From Fidelibacterota bacterium (GTDB lineage Bacteria; Fidelibacterota; Marinisomatia; Marinisomatales; UBA1611), in contig DQOT01000256.1 of NCBI GenBank assembly GCA_015658495.1, forward strand, positions 1 to 10,143: a stretch of 10,143 nucleotides of DNA, in the 5' to 3' direction. Below, piece by piece: positions 1-5,466 of this stretch. The translations under genes were made by a program, and so were the position numbers. Under the pieces are notes generated by a model. The model was not told the origin of the DNA. It was given only the letters and a program-made list of their open reading frames with translations, and made no database searches. Position 1 is the first letter of the stretch. Each line of letters starts with the position of its first letter.

Positions 1-102
1 GCGACCAACAAAACCAAGGGTAAATCCTGAGCGTGCTAAGTCAAGGGCCGTTTGTTTCCCGATGCCATCGGTTGCCCCGGTGATGATACATGTTTTATTC
101 AT
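1..102 (-). CDS. Short-chain dehydrogenase/reductase, N-terminal part only (cut by window edge)
   Basis: Reading the minus strand from the ATG at 102-100 gives 34 codons that stay open to the window edge. Residues 8-15 read TGATDGIG, the Rossmann-fold TGxxxGIG dinucleotide-binding motif of classical short-chain dehydrogenases. It is followed by a KQTALDLARSG helix and by a strand ending in GR at 33-34, where an Arg often favours NADP(H). The family carries out NAD(P)-dependent reduction or oxidation of alcohols, ketones or lipids; the substrate cannot be told because the catalytic Tyr-x-x-x-Lys lies outside the window. It starts 31 bases after the doxX-like stop in the same direction, so it is probably the last visible gene of the marR operon. 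The upstream bases have only a weak purine run (AAAAAAGAAA) and no clear ribosome-binding site. Confidence 0.85.
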   Translation of the reverse strand, partial: MNKTCIITGATDGIGKQTALDLARSGFTLGFVGR

Positions 103-133
103 TTAATTTCTTTTTTCATGTTAACAAGAATTT

Positions 134-637
134 TTAATACATACTCATGATGCCGATCATGATTAACATAAAATAGGGTACGAGATCCGCTGCGCCACCG
201 TAATCTTTCGCCAAGCGTTGTCCGGTAAAAAGGGCGATAAGCGTAAACGCCAACATGACAAATCCGTAAAAAATCCACAGCGTTGTTTTTTCTGCGAATG
301 CATAATAGATGCCATAGACCAACATGAGTCCCCCTGCCATTTCCATCATGGTTAAAATGGTGAGCAAAAAACCCGTGAATCCTTTAAAGGGCGAATTGGC
401 AAAGTGTGATTCGAAAAAATTCAGGTTCCCTTTTCGATCAATGATTTTATCAATGCCAGACTGCAAAAAAGTGACGGCTAATAGAATAGCGATCAGGATC
501 TGACACAGAACGAGAGGATCCTTGAAGGTGACGCCCAGGAGTTCTATTCTGTCCCCATATCGTTCTGCCACAGATTGAGCAACCGACACCGATTGAATGA
601 ATATTGTTGAAAATAAAATTGGGATGATTTTTTTCAT
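134..637 (-). CDS. DoxX-like integral membrane protein
   Basis: This 167-residue protein begins with a hydrophobic segment (residues 4-20, ending VSVAQS) that looks like a cleavable signal peptide. About four membrane segments follow, near 43-60, 87-112, 120-138 and 152-167. The stretch LLAVTFLQSGIDKI (52-65) is the first-helix signature of the DoxX/DoxX-like family, and the GQRLAKDYGGAADLVPYF segment (139-156) before the last helix also fits. DoxX proteins are inner-membrane proteins; some are linked to thiosulfate:quinone oxidation or to redox and membrane stress, but no substrate can be assigned here. The ATG at 637 is 7 bases after the plsC stop, and its ribosome-binding site (GAGGA, about 643-647) overlaps that stop codon, so translation is probably coupled to plsC. 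The family call is good; the exact role is unknown. Confidence 0.8.
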   Translation of the reverse strand: MKKIIPILFSTIFIQSVSVAQSVAERYGDRIELLGVTFKDPLVLCQILIAILLAVTFLQSGIDKIIDRKGNLNFFESHFANSPFKGFTGFLLTILTMMEMAGGLMLVYGIYYAFAEKTTLWIFYGFVMLAFTLIALFTGQRLAKDYGGAADLVPYFMLIMIGIMSMY

Positions 638-644
638 GTCTTCC

Positions 645-1367
645 TCACGAATTGATTAATTGTTGAATGCGTTTCCGGACCAGATCACGGGTTTCTTCTA
701 TGGATAAATGTTCAAATTCAGTTTTAGTGATAGGTTCACCAAAACGTGTTATCAAGACGCCTGGTGTTAGCCGCCAATCTTTTTTCTTCTTTGCTTCAAA
801 CGCGCCAATAAGTCCAATAGGTACTATTGTTGCCCCCGTATTTTTTGCCAAGTGAAATGGCCCCTTTTTGAATTGGCCTAATTCACCTGTTAAGGTTCGG
901 GTTCCTTCCGGCGAAATCAAAAAAGAAATTCCTTTGTTTAATGCTTTTTCAGCTTTTGAGAGACTGTGCATCGCCTGTTTCAATTCCTGCCGGATTATTG
1001 GAATGACACCATATTTTCTCATTATTGTACCCCAAATGGGATAGCGAAATTGTTCTATCGCACCAACGGCCGTTATATAATGGGGAATGAAAGCAGCAAT
1101 CATGAATTGGTCAAACATGGAACCATGATTAAACAAGTAAAGATAAGGTTGTTTCTTGGGATTGGGGGGTTGGTTTTCCCTTTTTACCCATTGCCCTGCT
1201 AACAAACAATACAACCACGAAATGGGGCGGATCAAATAATGGAGATAAGAACGAGGGACAAGCAGGAATGAAATATAAAATATGAGCATTGTCAGGGCAA
1301 AAAAGATAAACCAAATCGGCCAAAGAATGAGAGAAATAATTCCCCTAAACATGCCAGCCTTGCTCAT
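645..1367 (-). CDS. plsC: 1-acyl-sn-glycerol-3-phosphate acyltransferase (PlsC family)
   Basis: The 240-residue protein has an N-terminal hydrophobic region (about 8-38) that anchors it in the inner membrane, followed by an acyltransferase domain. The four motifs of the family are visible: NHGSMFD at 80-86 (catalytic His81 and Asp86), GVIPIIR at 120-126, SPEGTRT at 152-158 and IVPIGLIG at 181-188. Family members move an acyl chain onto lysophosphatidic acid to make phosphatidic acid; some members act on other lipids. The first ATG (1367) lies 23 bases inside mutY and has no ribosome-binding site. A second ATG at 1352 (Met6) has AAGG five bases upstream and may be the true start, which would shorten the overlap to 8 bases. 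It sits between mutY and the doxX-like gene and is almost certainly co-transcribed with both. Confidence 0.9.
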   Translation of the reverse strand: MSKAGMFRGIISLILWPIWFIFFALTMLIFYISFLLVPRSYLHYLIRPISWLYCLLAGQWVKRENQPPNPKKQPYLYLFNHGSMFDQFMIAAFIPHYITAVGAIEQFRYPIWGTIMRKYGVIPIIRQELKQAMHSLSKAEKALNKGISFLISPEGTRTLTGELGQFKKGPFHLAKNTGATIVPIGLIGAFEAKKKKDWRLTPGVLITRFGEPITKTEFEHLSIEETRDLVRKRIQQLINS

Positions 1368-2409
1368 CTAAAAGTGAAAACAATTTGTGGTTAGCTTTGG
1401 GAAATGGGAATTCGCTGATCTGTGTTGGTTCTATCCAAGTCGAATTCTCAATATCATTTAATGGTGTTATATTTTCTTCACAATGGTAGCCATGAAATGT
1501 GATTGAAAAATGGGTGTAAGCATGTTTAATTGCACCAATCTTTTTCAAGATTTTTGGTTTTGCGCCACACTCTTCCTTGATCTCACGACACAAGGCATCT
1601 TGCAACGATTCGCCTTTTTTAACTTTCCCACCGGGGAATTCCCACAAGCCTGCCAGCATCCCTTTCTCTCCCCGCTTCTGGATATAAAATTTTTCACCCC
1701 GCCAGACAATCCCGGCAACGATGGTATAATGGGGCGGCTTTGTCTTTTTAATGGGCGTTGGGTACAATTCGGGATTACCGGAAGCAAATGCTTTACATGA
1801 AAATGATATTGGACATTTGCCACAGTTGGGATTTTTTGGTGAACAAACTCGCGCCCCAAGTTCCATGACGCTTTGATTAAAATCTCCTGGCTTTTCTTGC
1901 GAAATAATGTTTCCTAAATGATTTTTCATTCGGGACATATTTCTGTTTGTCAGATTTTTTAGTCCAAGTACACGAGCTATAACACGTTTTACATTGCCAT
2001 CAATTAATGGGAACGGTTTTTGAAATGCCATGGACAAAACCGCAGCAGCAGTATAATCTCCCACACTTGGCAGCGCCCTGAATGAATCCCAATCATTGGG
2101 GATATTTCCGCAATGATTTTCAACAACAATTTTGGCTGCTTTGTGAAAATTGCTACATCGGGAATAGTATCCGAGTCCTTCCCAAATTTTCAGCAAAGAT
2201 TCCTGATTGGAATTTGCTACAGCTTCAAGTGTGGGGAACTTTTTGATCCATCTTTCAAAATAAGGGATTACCGTTTCAACCTGAGTCTGCTGAAGCATCA
2301 CTTCCGAAAGCCAAATTTTGTACGGATTATCAATATCCCGAAATGGCAGTGCCCTTTTTTCTTTAGAATACCAGGATAAAAGAGATGATGTGATATTACT
2401 TTGTTGCAT
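1345..2409 (-). CDS. mutY: A/G-specific adenine DNA glycosylase with C-terminal Nudix-type domain
   Basis: MutY removes adenine mispaired with 8-oxoguanine, preventing G-to-T changes. The 354-residue protein shows the full set of marks: catalytic Glu36 in SEVMLQQT, a helix-hairpin-helix LPSVGDYTAAAV (113-124), catalytic Asp137 in IDGNVKRV, and a 4Fe-4S loop with Cys189, 196, 199 and 205 in the C-x6-C-x2-C-x5-C spacing. The C-terminal domain (about 226-354) is MutT-like and contains YTH at 298-300, in the place of the 8-oxoG-reading FSH loop known from Geobacillus MutY. Unusually, it also keeps a complete Nudix box, GX5EX7REUXEEXGU, at 261-283. The start ATG at 2409 shares its A with the marR stop (TAATG), so translation is coupled to the regulator gene. 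The identification is very secure; hydrolase activity of the Nudix part is inference. Confidence 0.96.
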   Translation of the reverse strand: MQQSNITSSLLSWYSKEKRALPFRDIDNPYKIWLSEVMLQQTQVETVIPYFERWIKKFPTLEAVANSNQESLLKIWEGLGYYSRCSNFHKAAKIVVENHCGNIPNDWDSFRALPSVGDYTAAAVLSMAFQKPFPLIDGNVKRVIARVLGLKNLTNRNMSRMKNHLGNIISQEKPGDFNQSVMELGARVCSPKNPNCGKCPISFSCKAFASGNPELYPTPIKKTKPPHYTIVAGIVWRGEKFYIQKRGEKGMLAGLWEFPGGKVKKGESLQDALCREIKEECGAKPKILKKIGAIKHAYTHFSITFHGYHCEENITPLNDIENSTWIEPTQISEFPFPKANHKLFSLLDEQGWHV

Positions 2410-2843
2410 TATACAATCTTATTATCTCTTAAAATTATTTTTGATAAAATCCAATGCAACGAAGAAATATATTCGATCATTTCGTTCCGGTCTAACGGAT
2501 CCACTTCCTTTTCGATAACGGACCCCAGTTTATCGAATTGTTGTTCCAGACCAGCTTGAATCTCATCTCCGTAGATTGTGAGAAACACCCGGATTACCCG
2601 TTTATCATGATGAGCAGGTTTGAGCTCTACCCAGCCTTTTTTTTCCAAGCCAATTATAAGACGGGTGCTTGTACTGTTATCGATCCCAATCTTTTTAGAC
2701 AAAGCTGACATTTCAATCCCATCATCGGTAATAATAGATAAAGCCAATATTTGGGGGAATGATGCGCCATCAATGGAAATATTTTTCCGGTAAAGGCTCT
2801 GGAGATCAACCAGGAAGGAAGAAAGTAACTCGCCGTAATTCAT
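2409..2843 (-). CDS. MarR-family winged-helix transcriptional regulator
   Basis: This 144-residue protein has the MarR layout: an N-terminal helix for dimer contact, a helix-turn-helix around 44-69 (MSALSKKIGIDNSTSTRLIIGLEKKG), a wing with the conserved D-x-R motif (Asp80, Arg82), and C-terminal dimerisation helices to 144. MarR proteins usually act as dimers that repress their own operon until a small molecule or oxidant releases them. There is no cysteine in the protein, so a thiol-oxidation switch of the OhrR kind is excluded and a ligand-responsive mode is more likely. It is first in the apparent operon with mutY, plsC, the doxX-like gene and the dehydrogenase, and a perfect inverted repeat ends at the base before its ATG. 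No Shine-Dalgarno sequence is present; the inverted repeat occupies that space. The ligand is unknown. Confidence 0.88.
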   Translation of the reverse strand: MNYGELLSSFLVDLQSLYRKNISIDGASFPQILALSIITDDGIEMSALSKKIGIDNSTSTRLIIGLEKKGWVELKPAHHDKRVIRVFLTIYGDEIQAGLEQQFDKLGSVIEKEVDPLDRNEMIEYISSLHWILSKIILRDNKIV

Positions 2844-2860
2844 ATTTGTAGTTTACAAAT
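2844..2860. promoter_or_regulatory. Perfect 7-3-7 inverted repeat, likely MarR operator
   Basis: On the plus strand the 17 bases read ATTTGTA-GTT-TACAAAT, a perfect dyad with seven-base arms and a three-base centre. It lies directly against the marR start codon. TTGTA/TACAA half-sites spaced like this are typical of MarR-family operators, and the gene behind it encodes a MarR protein, so autoregulation is the simplest reading. A TATAAC sequence in the transcribed direction (2875-2870) would place a transcript start just before the dyad, but no convincing -35 box accompanies it. A similar half-site (TTGTAGT) occurs at 2921-2927. Binding has not been shown. Confidence 0.6.
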
Positions 2861-3070
2861 AAAATGAGGGTTATAAAATAAATATTGAGTGAGATTCTTT
2901 TCTACCACAATGGGTACTAATTGTAGTAATGGCGTAGTGGGTTAATGGAGAGTTGTTCGATTTACTTTAATCGACTCGAATTTATACTATCGTCCCGGGC
3001 CACAGGGTTTATCCATATCAGGCTGGAACATTCGGTATTCAGTTTTAAAATTGATAGATACTGGACAATT

Positions 3071-3085
3071 AACCTTTCAAAGGTT
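3071..3085. repeat. 15-base palindrome, copy 1
   Basis: AACCTTT-C-AAAGGTT is a perfect seven-base inverted repeat around one base. On the plus strand it is followed directly by TTT, so it could fold into a short hairpin ending in U residues, but no plus-strand gene lies upstream that would need a terminator. It is the exact reverse complement of copy 2 at 3123-3137. Confidence 0.8.
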
Positions 3086-3122
3086 TTTCCCTTTTGCAAG
3101 GTTCAATGTAGATCGAATTGAT

Positions 3123-3137
3123 AACCTTTGAAAGGTT
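3123..3137. repeat. 15-base palindrome, copy 2 (inverted to copy 1)
   Basis: AACCTTT-G-AAAGGTT repeats copy 1 with only the central base changed, which makes the two copies perfect reverse complements over 15 bases with 37 bases between them. They could pair as one 15-base stem with a 37-base loop, fold as two separate small hairpins, or be two sites for one dimeric DNA-binding protein. An extra half-unit, AAGGTT, lies between them at 3099-3104. Confidence 0.8.
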
Positions 3138-3168
3138 TGGCTACTTTATTTGGCCCCTCCCGGTCAAA

Positions 3169-3244
3169 CATGGATTCCGTATAATTTCAACTTATCTGTA
3201 TTGAATACTTTGCTGAAACGAGTACAAGAAATTTCGGGAATGAC
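3169..3244. repeat. Possible dispersed repeat with degenerate inverted ends
   Basis: Read on the minus strand, the stretch opens with GTCATTCCCG (3244-3235) and closes with CGGAATCCATG (3179-3169). These ends look like the widespread small palindromic repeats of the form GTCATTCCCG...CGGGAATCCA found between genes in many bacteria. The interior is about 55 bases and has no strong structure of its own apart from GAAATTTC. A second, related-looking fragment, GTCATTACGAGCG, lies at 3277-3265. The likeness is from memory of such repeats; copy number in this genome cannot be seen from one window. Confidence 0.3.
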
Positions 3245-3325
3245 AACTTGCCCCACCTTAAAAACGCTCGTAATGACTTTTTCAAATTTTATCATACCGA
3301 ATCAGTGTCCGCCATGACAAAATTC

Positions 3326-4528
3326 TTAAAAAGGAGGCAACGTTTTTAACCGGTTTGCCTGAGAGATGAAAATATGCCTGGAAAGGGCATTGGTTCTTTT
3401 ACTGCCTAAATGACCAATAATGTTCCAGTGGTCCATTTGGAATGGTCCGATGGAATACCACTGCCCGGGAATCAAGAGATCATTCTCATCGTACTCAACA
3501 ATGGGATCCGCTCCATTGATCCCTGTCGTGGGACCAAACTCTGATCGTGTATTGACAATCCCGTCATTTTCAAACCATGTTGAATCTGTGGCAGTTCCGT
3601 CACTCCAATAACCAACTCGGGAGCCCAGAATTTTTGATCTTGTCCGTGTTAAAATGGATGTCCCTGGTATGGCAATATGGTTGGGAGAGTCTGGCGCTCT
3701 TTCTGTCGTGGAGGCTGCAATAGAGAAATAATAAACATCCGGATCGGCTTGGAGAACCCCATTCAATTCTTTGGCACCTTCAAGACTTAAATCCCAGGAA
3801 CTCACATTTTTTGTCGCCCAGGCTTCATGGGTTCTCATACGTTTTACATAGCTGGTCCATGTTTCGCCATCGCCACGGGAAAAACCCCACTGTTCCAGGT
3901 CAAAATCATAAAACCGATTGCCAACCACACCTGCGATTCCTACAAAATACTGTACAAATGGAATTGTTTTTGTCACCACATCTGCAAGAGTAGTTCCATC
4001 ATGAGGCGTTACAGTTGATGTTATACTCCGAATCCAATTTGTGGAGACTCCTCCCAATAATTCTGATGTTTCAGGCGTACCTAATTTTTCATCTGCCATG
4101 ATCTCATGGGTTAAAAGGTATTGCAGCATGCGGGCTGTTTGGCCGCCCATGCTATGTCCAATCAGATGAACCGGGTGTTCTTCATCCCATTCTGGATAAA
4201 TGGCCTGGTAGCTCTTGCCTTTCGGCTTTTGAACTATGTTAAATTTTCCAGCATGAGCTTTGCCATAATCTACTTGACCGCCTTTGAGTTGGGTGTAAAC
4301 TTCGATGGCTCTTTCCCAATTGGACGAAACGGGTCCAATCGAAACAGTGAAAACGGTGTGACCTTCATCCCGGAGCATTTGGGCATAATCTTCTCTTCCA
4401 CCCCAATAATTATAACCCCCCATTTCGTCTTCGCCCCAACCCATGAATCCATGGATCAATACAATGGGATAATTATTCTGGGCGGTAATTATTCCGATAG
4501 AAAATACGAGTATGATAATTTTTCTCAT
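3326..4528 (-). CDS. Secreted triacylglycerol lipase, Geobacillus/Staphylococcus-type (family I.5-like)
   Basis: The 400-residue protein has a signal peptide (residues 1-16, cleavage before Gln17 in ITA-QNN) and an alpha/beta-hydrolase fold. Oxyanion-hole motif HGFMGWG (26-32), nucleophile Ser126 in GHSMGGQ, Asp322 in ENDGIVNT and His367 in QMDHW form the expected triad. SSNWERA (68-74), VDYGKAHAGK (86-95), TPHDGTT (174-180) and YDFDLEQWG (207-215) follow the family I.5 lipases of Geobacillus closely. Against the known zinc ligands (Asp61, His81, His87, Asp238 of L1 lipase) I read Glu72, His92, Ile98 and Glu212, and the calcium-binding Glu360 and Asp365-Pro366 positions are also replaced. Those correspondences come from memory and need a real alignment. 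It should hydrolyse ester lipids outside the inner membrane. Its ATG shares a base with the porV-like stop (TAATG). No T9SS-type C-terminal sorting domain is visible. Confidence 0.92.
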   Translation of the reverse strand: MRKIIILVFSIGIITAQNNYPIVLIHGFMGWGEDEMGGYNYWGGREDYAQMLRDEGHTVFTVSIGPVSSNWERAIEVYTQLKGGQVDYGKAHAGKFNIVQKPKGKSYQAIYPEWDEEHPVHLIGHSMGGQTARMLQYLLTHEIMADEKLGTPETSELLGGVSTNWIRSITSTVTPHDGTTLADVVTKTIPFVQYFVGIAGVVGNRFYDFDLEQWGFSRGDGETWTSYVKRMRTHEAWATKNVSSWDLSLEGAKELNGVLQADPDVYYFSIAASTTERAPDSPNHIAIPGTSILTRTRSKILGSRVGYWSDGTATDSTWFENDGIVNTRSEFGPTTGINGADPIVEYDENDLLIPGQWYSIGPFQMDHWNIIGHLGSKRTNALSRHIFISQANRLKTLPPF

Positions 4529-5466
4529 TAAAGTTGAATCCCGATCTCTAATCCGTGAATTGTAGCGCCGGTGCCAAAAATAAATGTACCGTAATTAATG
4601 TTTGTAGAGCCAGCATTAACCCCAAACCCAAATCCCGATGCACCGATAACAGACCGCAGAAAATCCTGTTTCGTATTATGATCCAACTTGCGTGAGGATG
4701 TGCCCCACCGAATTTGAATTCCATTTTTCAATTTAAAATTCCCACCCAAAAAGAACTCCGGATCATTACGATCTTTTGATAGGATTGTGTCCAAAAATAG
4801 TGTGAGTGGAAGATGGATTAATTTTTTGGATCCGCTAATAACTGTTTTGGGGACGAGTAATCCATGGGCAAAATTATTACCACCAAATGTTTTTCCAATA
4901 TTGTGGAATGATAGACCCAAAGCTGCTTTAAACTTATGAATATAAAAATCGCTGCCTACAGATATCACGAATGCCCTTACCTGGTGATCTTTCAATGATG
5001 AAGAATAGAACTGAGCCGCAGTTCCAATGCTTAAAGGGAGCGTGCCCAACTGTTTTGAATAACCGCCATGAAGCCAGGTATCACCAGATTGATACGTGCC
5101 CGTGGATTGAAAATCATCGTCATAACCATCGAATGTTCCGTAAGAAATATGCCGTAAAGAAAATACGCCGAAACCTTTTTTCCATGGTAGGCTCATGACT
5201 GCACTCTGACTGGTGATCCCGGCCTGATAGCGAATAATGGATGTGGAAAAATATCGCCCCGTATCCGCCACAGAGGGATTCAATTTGGATGAAATTGGGG
5301 ATGGGTTCAAAAATCCTGCTCCGCCCATACCCAGTTGGGACGAAGATGTAAATACATCAAATGCGTGGAAACCAGTTTCTGCTGATAAACAGGAAAGAAG
5401 AAAAAGGAAAGATGAAAAAAGTTTTTTCTTCGCGGTGTTTTGTGTTCTTCGTGGCTTTACAATCAT
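4528..5466 (-). CDS. PorV/PorQ-family outer-membrane beta-barrel protein
   Basis: The protein has 312 residues from the ATG at 5466. A basic leader (residues 4-15) and a hydrophobic stretch (16-28, ending SCLSA) make a signal peptide, with likely cleavage before Glu30; the Cys26 in LLSC could alternatively be a weak lipobox. The mature start contains LGMGGAG, followed by SSKLNPS, the pattern of the PorV/PorQ (UPF0164) group. The rest is rich in alternating polar and aromatic residues, as in an FadL-like barrel, with the PorQ-like segment ISYGTFDGYDDDF. Family members sit in the outer membrane; PorV and PorQ take part in type IX secretion in Bacteroidota, while the role of single copies elsewhere is unclear. 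The ATG overlaps the priA stop (TGATG); a TTG one codon earlier (5469) is a less likely start. The lipase gene follows with a one-base overlap. Confidence 0.78.
   Translation of the reverse strand: MIVKPRRTQNTAKKKLFSSFLFLLSCLSAETGFHAFDVFTSSSQLGMGGAGFLNPSPISSKLNPSVADTGRYFSTSIIRYQAGITSQSAVMSLPWKKGFGVFSLRHISYGTFDGYDDDFQSTGTYQSGDTWLHGGYSKQLGTLPLSIGTAAQFYSSSLKDHQVRAFVISVGSDFYIHKFKAALGLSFHNIGKTFGGNNFAHGLLVPKTVISGSKKLIHLPLTLFLDTILSKDRNDPEFFLGGNFKLKNGIQIRWGTSSRKLDHNTKQDFLRSVIGASGFGFGVNAGSTNINYGTFIFGTGATIHGLEIGIQL
5428..5455. repeat. 'ccacgaag'-type repeat inside the start of the porV-like gene
   Basis: On the plus strand two near-identical units, CTTCGCGG (5428-5435) and CTTCGTGG (5447-5454), flank TGTTTTGTGTT. 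This matches the style of the dispersed CTTCGTG...CTTCGTGG repeats found in many environmental bacterial genomes. In the reading direction of the gene it codes for KPRRTQNTAK (residues 4-13), the basic part of the signal peptide. The pattern is visible; its status as a dispersed repeat in this genome is inference. Confidence 0.4.

Larger units (their letters stand above)
2861..3325. other. Gene-free region between the lipase gene and marR
   Basis: I see no convincing coding frame, RNA gene or insertion sequence in these roughly 465 bases. The region must hold the marR promoter (towards 2861) and the 3' end of the lipase transcript (towards 3325). I do not see a classic GC-rich hairpin plus T-run for the lipase transcript in the first 150 bases after its stop. 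Contents that can be named are two 15-base palindromes (3071-3085 and 3123-3137) and remnants resembling dispersed repeats (3169-3277). A short imperfect dyad, ACTA-ATTG-TAGT, sits at 2917-2928. Confidence 0.6.

Noticed and set aside
3071..3085. Terminator of the lipase gene
   Set aside because: In the lipase direction the palindrome is followed by AATTGTCC, not a T-run, and it lies over 240 bases after the stop codon; the T-run is only on the plus strand, which has no gene upstream.
3326..3560. Type IX sorting domain at the end of the lipase
   Set aside because: The C-terminus aligns to the catalytic domain itself, including the catalytic His367, and ends about 33 residues later with no extra beta-sandwich region.
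4121..4531. Plus-strand open frame of 136 codons opposite the lipase gene
   Set aside because: It lies fully antisense to a clearly recognised enzyme, has no family likeness and no ribosome-binding site; it is a by-product of the lipase coding pattern.
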